Position numbers and translations under genes: made by a program. From positions 1 through 60,445 of the IMG/VR virus record IMGVR_UViG_3300027306_000005: DNA of 60,445 bases. One strand, written 5' to 3'. Under the pieces are notes generated by a model. It had not been told where the DNA came from. It saw only the letters and a program-made list of their open reading frames with translations, and ran no database searches. Position 1 is the first letter of the stretch. Each line of letters begins with the position of its first letter. This DNA comes from a virus. Shown here in pieces: positions 49,958 through 56,715 of this stretch.

Positions 49958-50262
49958 TGTTCATCCTTCTTTGGTAGACGGTAGCTCCACACCCAAGAGG
50001 GGAAGCCCATGCTGTGCATGTCACCAAGACCTGTGCGATGGCGCCGAAGCCGTTTGCGCTTGTGCATCTCCGTGAGGTCTCGACCGAGTTGGCGGCAACG
50101 GTCGGCCCCGTACATCATGGGTTTGCTCTTTGCACCCGTGGCCTGCACATAGGCGAAAACGAAGTTCGCGTCGCAGACATCAACGGTGTAGCTGCCGTAG
50201 TTGGTTCGCGTGTGCACACGCAGGTAGTTCTCGATCCACTCGTAACGGTCGATGGGCTTCAT
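49954..50262 (-). CDS. small hypothetical protein
   Basis: 102 aa. DRYEWIENYLRVHTRTNYGS, then DRCRQLGRDLTEMHKRKRLR and GLGDMHSMGFPSWVWSYRLP, a helical pattern with a basic stretch near the C-terminus. Possibly binds nucleic acid. ATGA overlaps at both ends. Confidence 0.62.
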   Translation of the reverse strand: MKPIDRYEWIENYLRVHTRTNYGSYTVDVCDANFVFAYVQATGAKSKPMMYGADRCRQLGRDLTEMHKRKRLRRHRTGLGDMHSMGFPSWVWSYRLPKKDEQ

Positions 50263-50510
50263 TTCGATGCGCCTTCCTCATCGGGCAAACGTGTCACCCG
50301 AACGATGTCGATCACTTCTCGCGTGGTCGGCTGCACGGAGACAAACCACTCCTGTTTCAGCTTGCCGGTGAGCCCGTTGCGCTTGGCGCACGCGCACACG
50401 GTCTGCTGTAAGGGCATGGGACCACGCGAGGTAGCGTCGAAGAACTCAACGTCACCCGGTTGCATTGACAACAGCCGGTCGGCCATGCTGCCGTGGCGGG
50501 GGCCTGTCAC
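50259..50510 (-). CDS. small hypothetical protein
   Basis: 83 aa from GTG (GTGA overlap) or 76 aa from an in-frame ATG after it. SMADRLLSMQPGDVEFFDAT, QQTVCACAKRNGLTGKLKQE and EVIDIVRVTRL. The pattern (basic middle with a final strand) is like small phage DNA-binding proteins, but no family is recognised. Confidence 0.6.
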   Translation of the reverse strand: MTGPRHGSMADRLLSMQPGDVEFFDATSRGPMPLQQTVCACAKRNGLTGKLKQEWFVSVQPTTREVIDIVRVTRLPDEEGASK

Positions 50511-50713
50511 GTCGTCTCCTTGATGTGCTTGTTGCCGTCCGCAACCGACTCAGCGAGGCACGGTGACTGGTGCACACGGTGCTCGACGCCATCACGGTCG
50601 CGGACGATCTCGAAGTAGAAGAGGTTCAGACCCTTGCCGGGTGCGCGTTGAAGCTGGCGCAGGCAGTGCCAGCACAGCGACGGCGGGCCTGGGGCGATGC
50701 GGGCTTTGGTCAT
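50507..50713 (-). CDS. small Cys-containing protein
   Basis: 68 aa. PSLCWHCLRQLQRAPGKG carries a CxxC; a later Cys in QSPCLAESV. Possibly a zinc knuckle. Overlaps on both sides. Confidence 0.6.
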   Translation of the reverse strand: MTKARIAPGPPSLCWHCLRQLQRAPGKGLNLFYFEIVRDRDGVEHRVHQSPCLAESVADGNKHIKETT

Positions 50714-50955
50714 CAGTACGACCTTCTCAGCGGCTCAGGTTCCGGCCATGGCTTTGCGAAGCCGATCAACTGACAAGGCACCTCGACTTCAACCACTTGC
50801 TGGAGGCTTCCTCGCGTCAGTTGCATGTACCGACCATTGCTAACGACGTTATCGGCCCATTCCTTTTTGGCGATGGGACCGGCAAGCATGCCCACGATCT
50901 CATCGGGCTTGTCGGGCATGACCTCGACGACGTAGTAGCAGGTGAACGTGGCCAT
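50713..50955 (-). CDS. small hypothetical protein
   Basis: 80 aa, with the ATG overlapping the RdgC stop (TGATG). FTCYYVVEVMPDKPDEIVGM, AKKEWADNVVSNGRYMQL, then a Pro-rich end. Translationally coupled to RdgC. Function unknown. Confidence 0.62.
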   Translation of the reverse strand: MATFTCYYVVEVMPDKPDEIVGMLAGPIAKKEWADNVVSNGRYMQLTRGSLQQVVEVEVPCQLIGFAKPWPEPEPLRRSY

Positions 50956-52004
50956 CACAGTTCCTCGTCGTCTTCTTCGTTGAGCGGATCGACGGGTTTG
51001 GTCTTGGCGATCTCCTTGGCCTCGCGCTTGAGTTCGGCCAGGGTCTTGAAGCCACCGAACTCGTGCATCAGGTTGATCACCACATCGGTGTACGTGCGAG
51101 CCGTGAGCCACAGGACGGCTTCGAGTTGCTGCTCGGTGGTCTCGGCGTCACCCATCTCGGTCTTGGCGACACCATCGTTGAACTTCAGACCCTTGAAGAC
51201 CAGCTTGTCGCTGAGCTTGAAGCTGAGCATGCGGTTCTCTTCGTTGCCGTTGGGGTCGTAGCTGATGCCGAGTTCATGCACGTCATACTGCTGCTTGAGC
51301 AGCTTGGTCACGTCATCCGACTCGATGTCCTTGTCCTTGATGCGGATGGTCTGCTTGCCCTCGCCACGCAGCACGGCGTTGTCGGTGACCATGAAGGCGC
51401 CGTCATCATTGGCACTGCTGAAGCCGTCCTTGGCCAGGAGGGTCAGCGTGCCCACCACGGCGTTGTTCGGTTGCAGCGGGTACCACGAGGTGTCGCTGCT
51501 CGTCATCTGGTTGAACAGGCCGCACAGCATCACAATGGTGTCCTCGGCACGCTTGGGCGAGGTCGTGCACACCAGCACGAGACGGTGCTTGGCGATGAAG
51601 ATCACCGGGGTGACGGAGCGGCGGATGAACGCCTTGGGAAGCAAGGAGAACTCGACTTCCTCCTTGAGCATGGCGTAGTCCTTCTTGCCGATGGCACGGC
51701 CTTCGCGCTGGTTGAACTTCTCAACCTCCTTGGCCAGGAACTCGTCACGCACCTTGCCAGGGAGGATGCGTTCGTTGACCTGCATGGCCATGAGGAACTT
51801 GCCTGCTTCGATCTGGTGGACGAGGTTTTCACCCACGGCAGCGATCAGACCCTGCGAGCGCCAGGACGTTGCGGCCGGGTCTTTGCTGCCCCACACCTCG
51901 GCGATGCTGCCGCTGAGGGTCTCGGGCTCATCACCCTTGAGCCAGTCGAAGACGGCTTGCGATGCGAGGTAGGGGATGAACGCGGGGAACTTGAGCTTCT
52001 TCAT
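50955..52004 (-). CDS. rdgC: RdgC-like recombination-associated protein
   Basis: 349 aa (host RdgC is about 300). The RdgC core is visible: ERILPGKVRDEFLAKEVEKF, KDYAMLKEEVEFSLLPKAFI, HRLVLVCTTSPKRAEDTIVM, and RMLSFKLSDKLVFKGLKFND. RdgC forms a ring on double-stranded DNA and limits RecA loading. In a phage it could steer recombination or protect DNA ends. The extra C-terminus carries KPVDPLNEEDDEEL, the acidic tail shared with the proteins at 42587 and 46561. Confidence 0.85.
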   Translation of the reverse strand: MKKLKFPAFIPYLASQAVFDWLKGDEPETLSGSIAEVWGSKDPAATSWRSQGLIAAVGENLVHQIEAGKFLMAMQVNERILPGKVRDEFLAKEVEKFNQREGRAIGKKDYAMLKEEVEFSLLPKAFIRRSVTPVIFIAKHRLVLVCTTSPKRAEDTIVMLCGLFNQMTSSDTSWYPLQPNNAVVGTLTLLAKDGFSSANDDGAFMVTDNAVLRGEGKQTIRIKDKDIESDDVTKLLKQQYDVHELGISYDPNGNEENRMLSFKLSDKLVFKGLKFNDGVAKTEMGDAETTEQQLEAVLWLTARTYTDVVINLMHEFGGFKTLAELKREAKEIAKTKPVDPLNEEDDEEL

Positions 52005-52052
52005 GATGGTTTGTCCGTTGAACAGGTGGAGGGGAGAACCGGATGTGGAGGG

Positions 52053-52481
52053 TCAGCGCAGGAAGGCGTTGTAGGCGGCGCCGAAGTAGAAGCCCATGAT
52101 GAAGATCCCAGCGGCCAGGAGGATCTTTTCACCGTATTTGCGGGGCTTCTTGTTGAGGGTCTGGTCGATGAAGCCAAAGGTGTTGCTGGCCTCGCTCTCG
52201 CGTTCAACCCACTTGATGCGATGGTTGATCTCACCGTGCACCTTGTAGAGCAGAGTGATGTCGATGAGACGGCCGGCACGACGGTAGCTGTCGATCTTCT
52301 GGATCTCCTGCCAGAGGGTCGATGTCACCCCTTCACATTGGGCGATGCTGCGGGCCGCATGTTCCACGGTGCGGGCGTCGAAGTCAGTGAAGCGACGAGC
52401 AGGTTTACTGAAGTCGGTGGCGCTGGAGATGGTCATGGTTGGCGGTCCTGGGTTGCGTTGAGGTGGGGTTTGGTTGTTCAT
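52053..52481 (-). CDS. C-terminally membrane-anchored protein
   Basis: 142 aa from the ATG overlapping the upstream stop (ATGA). Pro-rich start, helical middle (ARRFTDFDARTVEHAARSIA, GRLIDITLLYKVHGEINHRI) and a C-terminal membrane segment (ILLAAGIFIMGFYFGAAY). Tail-anchored orientation is likely. Function unknown. Confidence 0.65.
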   Translation of the reverse strand: MNNQTPPQRNPGPPTMTISSATDFSKPARRFTDFDARTVEHAARSIAQCEGVTSTLWQEIQKIDSYRRAGRLIDITLLYKVHGEINHRIKWVERESEASNTFGFIDQTLNKKPRKYGEKILLAAGIFIMGFYFGAAYNAFLR

Positions 52482-52969
52482 TGGCTCTTCAGCTTCACTT
52501 GCTCGACGTGCTCGATCTCCAAGTGCAAAAGCTCTTGTTGCGACTCGCTGTAGCACCAATCAAACTTCGTGCCGAAGGGGAGATCGAACTGCTCGATCAG
52601 CAGCTTCTCGATGTCGTCGATGGCGATGCGGCCCTTGATCATGTGCGTTTGCACGGTCTCGGTGTTGCGAGCGATTGCCGCAGAGATGGCGTTGCGACCG
52701 GGTTTGGGCTTGGCACGTTGGTCGTCTTCGGCAGGTTTGTCTGGATTGTTCAGTTGTTGCCTGAGCAGGTTCTTACAAGCATCGATGACAGCTTTGTACT
52801 TCTCAGGTGGGATGTCCATCAACTTGGACCTGCCACCATAGACCTCCATGACAGTTTTGGCATCACCCACGCCCAACTTGTCCTTGAGAAGATATACGTG
52901 CGCCTCCATCGTGTGTTGGTCGACGGTCGTGCTGTCGAGCAGCGCAGTTTGTTCGGGGGTGAGTTGCAT
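52478..52969 (-). CDS. protein with helical domain shared with the gene at 4180
   Basis: 163 aa, AGGAG ribosome site. Residues about 22-70 (KDKLGVGDAKTVMEVYGG, DIPPEKYKAVIDACKNLL) match the C-terminal domain of the protein at 4180-4539. Then a linker and a helical end (KGRIAIDDIEKLLIEQFDLP, ELLHLEIEHVEQVKLKSQ). The shared domain may be an interaction module. Function unknown. Confidence 0.7.
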   Translation of the reverse strand: MQLTPEQTALLDSTTVDQHTMEAHVYLLKDKLGVGDAKTVMEVYGGRSKLMDIPPEKYKAVIDACKNLLRQQLNNPDKPAEDDQRAKPKPGRNAISAAIARNTETVQTHMIKGRIAIDDIEKLLIEQFDLPFGTKFDWCYSESQQELLHLEIEHVEQVKLKSQ

Positions 52970-53030
52970 CGGGTGCTCCTGTGAATCTGTAGAACCGGCC
53001 AGGGGTGTGAGGTAAGGGCCGGGTAAACAA

Positions 53031-53046
53031 TCAACCAAATGTGGAA
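53031..53046. repeat. 16-bp intergenic repeat TCAACCAAATGTGGAA, copy 3
   Basis: Identical to 3495-3510 and 45653-45668. It lies in the 139-bp gap (52970-53108) upstream of the minus-strand gene ending at 52478. No convincing -10 was found nearby. Confidence 0.65.
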
Positions 53047-53108
53047 TCAAGTGTAGACGAGAAATCTGACACCGGCAAGGGGTCGATAGCAGAAAGTTGG
53101 AAGTCAGT

Positions 53109-53378
53109 TCACGACGTGCGGGTGATCAGGGTGACAACGAAAATGTTGCCGGTGGCCGTGATCAGTTCGGTCGTCTCGATGATGTAGCCCTGGCCAGAGG
53201 AATCGCTCGCACGCTTGATCGGCGGGCTGTAATGCTGACGCAGGGTCTTCTTGACCTCGTTAAGCGTGTGCAGTTCGGACGGGTCGATCTGTTTGGCCAC
53301 GCTGAAGGTCTGACCGACATCGAGGTTGACCAGTTGTTCACGGATCGAGGGCATGGGAGTTTGTTCTTCGTTGCTCAT
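53109..53378 (-). CDS. small hypothetical protein
   Basis: 89 aa. SIREQLVNLDVGQTFSVAKQ, ELHTLNEVKKTLRQHYSPPI, and IIETTELITATGNIFVVTLI. This layout resembles small phage DNA-binding proteins with helix then beta sheet. The function is not known. Confidence 0.65.
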   Translation of the reverse strand: MSNEEQTPMPSIREQLVNLDVGQTFSVAKQIDPSELHTLNEVKKTLRQHYSPPIKRASDSSGQGYIIETTELITATGNIFVVTLITRTS

Positions 53379-53383
53379 GGTCT

Positions 53384-53887
53384 TCAGTCTTTCAGTGGGT
53401 CGATGGGAAGGTCGGGCCGGATGACGGTGTAGGGGGTGCCGAGCATGAGCCGGCCGAGTTCTGCGTCGGAGATGGGCTCACGGGCTGCGGCGGCGAACTT
53501 CTTCATCGCCCGATCACCTGACTCGGTGATCTTGGTGTGCATCGCAGGATCGTAGGGCCGGGTGAAGGTTGTGGTTCGCGGCATGGCCAGGGAGGGGAAG
53601 TCTTCGTCGTCGCTTGACACGTCCCACCAGGGGGAGCGGGCAAGAAGCTGACTTCGCCGCGAGAGCAACCCACCGTAGTGGCTGTTGATCATCAGCTTGC
53701 ACCACCTCACATAGAACCTGACCGTGGTGGACAGGGTTTTGTAGTTTGACGCGTTGATCGGTGTGCCTGGGCATGCCGGGATGCCACTGAGCTTGAGGAT
53801 CTTGGTTGCTCGGAGGTAGATCGTCCACTGATGTGCACGGTTGACCTGAAACGAGTTCTTGTGACGACGACGTTGACGCATCTTCAT
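53384..53887 (-). CDS. basic hypothetical protein
   Basis: 167 aa from the ATG overlapping the upstream stop (ATGA). Arg/Lys-rich start (MKMRQRRRHKNSFQVNRAHQ) and helical body. Ends LPIDPLKD, faintly like the DPLN tail but without the acidic run. Possibly nucleic-acid binding. Confidence 0.62.
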   Translation of the reverse strand: MKMRQRRRHKNSFQVNRAHQWTIYLRATKILKLSGIPACPGTPINASNYKTLSTTVRFYVRWCKLMINSHYGGLLSRRSQLLARSPWWDVSSDDEDFPSLAMPRTTTFTRPYDPAMHTKITESGDRAMKKFAAAAREPISDAELGRLMLGTPYTVIRPDLPIDPLKD

Positions 53888-54078
53888 TTGCGGAACCTCC
53901 GTTGCTCTTGCTTCCATTGAGCGGTCTTGCGTTGTTGCCGTGGTTGAGCAGGGCGGTCATAGCAGACGGCCACCGTAAGCCCATTCATCTCCTTGGGGAA
54001 TGTGACGGTGCCCGTGCGCTGGTTGAGTACAACCCCATCCACTGAGAGACTGACGTTGCTGATGATGTAGGTCTTCAT
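53884..54078 (-). CDS. small basic protein
   Basis: 64 aa. A beta-hairpin start (KTYIISNVSLSVDGVVLNQR) and a basic helical end (PRQQRKTAQWKQEQRRFRK). Its stop overlaps the next start (ATGA). No family recognised. Confidence 0.6.
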   Translation of the reverse strand: MKTYIISNVSLSVDGVVLNQRTGTVTFPKEMNGLTVAVCYDRPAQPRQQRKTAQWKQEQRRFRK

Positions 54079-54080
54079 GA

Positions 54081-54482
54081 TCAGAACAACTCCTTGACGT
54101 TGAACGGGTTGCGCAGGAGCACGATCTGGCATGGCGCCTGAACGGTCTGCATGCGATGACTGATGGCTGCAATGAGTTGACGCAGCTTGAAGAGCTTGTA
54201 CTCGTCGCAATCGTCGATGACCACAAGACTCACTGGCCGGAAGACCTTGCCGCCTCGTCCTTCGATCACATCGTCTGCCGTGACAGCTTTGTCTTCTTGC
54301 AAGGCTCGATGTTGCACGGTCCAAGCGACCATGCTTTGAGACGTGCAAACGAACCACGGGCACGGGGCGGTCTCAAGATCGAAGTAAGGGGCGAACCTGT
54401 TGACCATCGACACGCCGAGCGAGGTCAGGCCGGTTTGCCGCTCCATGGTGCCGAGGCTGATGATGTGGGGGAGGGTGGTCAT
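54081..54482 (-). CDS. hypothetical protein
   Basis: 133 aa. VSLVVIDDCDEYKLFKLRQL resembles a Walker B helix-strand, but there is no Walker A, so no ATPase call. Otherwise alpha/beta. Function unknown. Confidence 0.62.
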   Translation of the reverse strand: MTTLPHIISLGTMERQTGLTSLGVSMVNRFAPYFDLETAPCPWFVCTSQSMVAWTVQHRALQEDKAVTADDVIEGRGGKVFRPVSLVVIDDCDEYKLFKLRQLIAAISHRMQTVQAPCQIVLLRNPFNVKELF

Positions 54483-54528
54483 AGGGTGGTGCGGGTAGAA
54501 AAGGGTGGTACGTGTTCTGGAAGAGGCA

Positions 54529-55053
54529 TCAACCCTGGGTGGGTTGCTCAGGCTTCCACTGCTGGGTCTTGATCTGAACGATCAGGTCGCGTGCCTTGTT
54601 CTGGCTGTCCGCTGTCGGATGTGGTGCATCGGCGATGTCTTCGAGCAGATCGAACATGCGCTTCGCGTTGACCAGCAGCGGGACATTCTTGTAGTAGTCA
54701 TCGCGACGTTGACGCATCTCGGTCGCACGCTCTTCATCAGTCTGAGCTATGAGCCACCAAGTGGCGGGGATCATGGCCACGGTGTTGTCGTTCTCGTCGA
54801 TGACATGGCAGATGTCGTTGCGCATGACCTTGCGCCAACCCTTTTCAGGTGGCTTGGCCTTGGCCTCGCAGCGGTCAACGAGGTCTTGCATGTCGCTGGT
54901 GCGCGGGCATGCGGGCTTGTCGGTGCTCAGGTAGACGGTTTGGCCGCACTCGATGTCCTGCGGGATGCTCTGGCAGTGTCTGGCGTAGAGACTCAGCAGG
55001 TTGTCGATGCGGTTCACGTGGGTGACGAGGAACGGGGTGGTGCTGAGGGTCAT
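54529..55053 (-). CDS. first gene of the long minus-strand operon
   Basis: 174 aa from ATG 55053 (AAAGG upstream). A longer start at 55095 would begin at the -10 box, so it is rejected. Helical, charged body (DMQDLVDRCEAKAKPPEKGW, EERATEMRQRRDDYYKNVPL). No family recognised. First product under the operator-controlled promoter at 55095-55122, so probably early. Confidence 0.68.
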   Translation of the reverse strand: MTLSTTPFLVTHVNRIDNLLSLYARHCQSIPQDIECGQTVYLSTDKPACPRTSDMQDLVDRCEAKAKPPEKGWRKVMRNDICHVIDENDNTVAMIPATWWLIAQTDEERATEMRQRRDDYYKNVPLLVNAKRMFDLLEDIADAPHPTADSQNKARDLIVQIKTQQWKPEQPTQG

Positions 55054-55070
55054 GGTGGTGCCTTTCGTCG

Positions 55071-55089
55071 ATATATTCAGTGAATACAT
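55071..55089. promoter_or_regulatory. palindromic operator, copy 3
   Basis: ATATATTCAGTGAATACAT, same palindrome as at 52-70 and 10963-10981. It starts 5 bp after the -10 box of the minus-strand promoter and so covers the transcription start, an ideal repressor position. Confidence 0.75.
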
Positions 55090-55094
55090 CGCCA

Positions 55095-55122
55095 ATCATA
55101 GCGTAGACAAAGCGTCTGTCAA
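55095..55122 (-). promoter_or_regulatory. strong promoter of the minus-strand accessory operon
   Basis: Minus strand TTGACA (55122-55117), 16-bp spacer, TATGAT (55100-55095). The spacer has the dyad AGAC-GCTTT-GTCT (55117-55105). A second site, the ATATATTCA palindrome, sits directly downstream, so two regulators may act here. Confidence 0.82.
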
Positions 55123-55619
55123 CACTCTCAACCAAGAATTTACCCGGTGAAGATGTAAAAACTTTTGGAACGGGCCAGGGTCACAAAGTAAGACGAGGTG
55201 TGGAGTTGAGCTTTCTGCGGTGGTCCGGGGTGAGCACTGGCCAAATTTGCCCGCTGGCAAAGCGTAGAACTTAGGAACTGGCCAGGGTCACAAAGTAAGA
55301 ACGGGGAATCTGATTGAGCGGCTCACCGTTTGGCGGTGCGCTCTGCCTGTGTGCGTGCGCGTGGGCGTGCGCCCGTACACGTATGCACGCGTGCGATAGG
55401 TATACCCCCTGGGGTATCACCCCCTACCCCCTCAGGTATCGCCCCTAGGGAGGGCGCACGTTTTCAGGGGCGCACCCGTGCACCTCCCTAGGGGGAATGG
55501 GGCAGGGGGTATGCCGTGGACCCCCTGAGGTGCCCTAGGGGTGACGTGCTGAAGGCTTACCGTTTGTCGGGTTAGATGTGGCATCTATCACACATCCCGC
55601 AAATAAGGGGGTTAGGGTG
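55123..55619. other. non-coding divergent control region with repeats and hairpins
   Basis: About 500 bp without a gene between the minus and plus early operons. It holds a 21-bp direct repeat (starting GGCCAGGGTCACAAAGTAAG at 55173-55193 and 55280-55300), a GCACGCGTGC palindrome (55385-55394), an ATACCCC/GGGGTAT hairpin (55402-55417) and three CCCTAGGG palindromes (55443-55450, 55486-55493, 55533-55540). It may contain further promoters, transcription factor sites or an origin. Confidence 0.55.
55173..55300. repeat. 21-bp direct repeat pair
   Basis: GGCCAGGGTCACAAAGTAAG plus A occurs at 55173-55193 and 55280-55300 (107 bp apart), each preceded by a similar GGAAC(T/G)-type stretch. On the minus strand each copy includes TTGTGA, possibly a -35. 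Confidence 0.65.
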
Positions 55620-55647
55620 TTGACAGACGGGGTGTCTGTCGTGAGAT
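55620..55647 (+). promoter_or_regulatory. promoter with perfect 7-bp dyad operator
   Basis: TTGACA (55620-55625), 16-bp spacer, TGAGAT (55642-55647). GACAGAC-GGGGT-GTCTGTC (55622-55640) is a perfect inverted repeat covering the spacer and part of the -35. It drives the plus-strand block starting at 55684. Confidence 0.7.
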
Positions 55648-55683
55648 GATCGGGGCATCCCAACGAACACCGGATCACACATC

Positions 55684-56277
55684 ATGAGCAACACCCGCAG
55701 CGCCTACCGTGGCAAGTATCCCCACCGGATCAAGTCTGTTGTCAGCACCGCGCCCGGTTGGGTCTTGCTGACTGCCAACAATGGCGAATCCGTGGAAGTG
55801 AGCGCACGCGCAGCCGCTCATGCGGTGGGTGCCTACCGCATGCCTGAAATTGGCGATGACTTCGGCACGTGGCGGCAAATTGCCCGCGATTACGATTGTT
55901 TGCTCTCTCAGGTCTTTTCCGGCCTGACCCGTGCCATGGAAAGCATTCAATCGATCCACGGTCAGGCTTCACTTTTCGATCCCATGCGAGAAACGCAATT
56001 GCTGGCCTGCTTTCTGGCATGTGCCATGCAATGTGCATACATTGCGGCAGACAAAATGGTTCACGGCCGCAAATGGAACCCGGCCTCGCGTGCCTTTTCT
56101 TACAGTGTCGGGGAGGGTGGGCCGGAAATTGAGAATGCGTTCACTGTTGCTTATGTGTCCCGTATCGAGCGGCTTTATCCGCACGGCGTGCCCGTGCTGA
56201 CGTGCGGACACATCTGCACCCGTGGGCGTGACTCTGAAAAGGCCCGTCACATCATCGGCGTGGGCCTCATCGCCTAA
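55684..56277 (+). CDS. hypothetical protein, first of right early block
   Basis: 197 aa. VVSTAPGWVLLTANNGESVE and a helical body with FLACAMQCAYIAADKMVHGR, ending RHIIGVGLIA. There is no recognised family. It is the first gene behind the operator-controlled promoter, so probably expressed early against the host. Confidence 0.68.
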   Translation: MSNTRSAYRGKYPHRIKSVVSTAPGWVLLTANNGESVEVSARAAAHAVGAYRMPEIGDDFGTWRQIARDYDCLLSQVFSGLTRAMESIQSIHGQASLFDPMRETQLLACFLACAMQCAYIAADKMVHGRKWNPASRAFSYSVGEGGPEIENAFTVAYVSRIERLYPHGVPVLTCGHICTRGRDSEKARHIIGVGLIA

Positions 56278-56304
56278 ACCCTCACACCCTCAGGAGGTCA
56301 CACC

Positions 56305-56445
56305 ATGCATAACAACCGGCAAACGGAAAAGGCACAGACAGAAGCGCGGAAAGAAAAGCGCCCCTACACCCCGATCGTGTGGCTCGGCGGAAAGGTTTAC
56401 AAACCTTCCAAAAATGGGGGTTGGATTTTGGGTGCGAACAAGTAA
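56305..56445 (+). CDS. short basic protein
   Basis: 46 aa, excellent ribosome site (CAGGAGGT). Lys/Arg/Gln-rich start (NNRQTEKAQTEARKEKRPY) and the end VYKPSKNGGWILGANK. No family known. It lies between the first gene and the inverted-repeat promoter. Confidence 0.6.
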   Translation: MHNNRQTEKAQTEARKEKRPYTPIVWLGGKVYKPSKNGGWILGANK

Positions 56446-56446
56446 T

Positions 56447-56511
56447 CGTTAGACGCCCCGTCTGATACAAACCTTTACAATCTAAGGTGTTGACAGACGG
56501 GGCGTCTAACG
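56447..56511. repeat. 18-bp perfect inverted repeat around promoter
   Basis: CGTTAGACGCCCCGTCTG at 56447-56464 and its exact complement at 56494-56511, 29 bp apart. Each arm itself contains the AGACG/CGTCT dyad. The right arm lies in the spacer of the promoter at 56490-56518. It may let two dimers bind in a loop, or act as an RNA hairpin. Confidence 0.8.
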
Positions 56512-56518
56512 CTATAGT
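56490..56518 (+). promoter_or_regulatory. strong promoter with AGACG/CGTCT operator
   Basis: TTGACA (56490-56495), 17-bp spacer, TATAGT (56513-56518), a near-consensus sigma-70 promoter. The dyad AGACG-GGG-CGTCT (56495-56507) fills the spacer. It drives the genes from 56552. Confidence 0.85.
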
Positions 56519-56551
56519 TCATTCATCGCAACGAACAACGGACCCGACCTC

Positions 56552-56713
56552 ATGTCCCTCCTTTTCGCCCTCCTGAGTCTCGCCCTTTTCGCGGTCTCGC
56601 TTTTCGGCACGGTGTTTGCCGGGTTGAATCAAGCCCCCTTGATTCTGTGCGGTCTCGTCGGCGCCATGGCCATGGGGGCTCTTGCTGCGATCTGTGAGGA
56701 TCGGGGGCTCTGA
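56552..56713 (+). CDS. small membrane protein, two spans
   Basis: 53 aa. SLLFALLSLALFAVSLFGTV and ILCGLVGAMAMGALAAI are two membrane segments. First gene behind the near-consensus promoter. A small early membrane protein could act on the host envelope or in superinfection exclusion; this is a guess. Spacing of 2 bp to the next gene. Confidence 0.6.
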   Translation: MSLLFALLSLALFAVSLFGTVFAGLNQAPLILCGLVGAMAMGALAAICEDRGL

Positions 56714-56715
56714 CC

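Noticed and set aside
54081-54482. ATPase call for the 133-aa protein with VVIDDCDE
   Set aside because: Only a Walker B-like strand is seen and no Walker A.
54529-55095. Longer start (55095) for the first accessory gene
   Set aside because: The ATG would lie within the -10 box, upstream of the expected transcription start.
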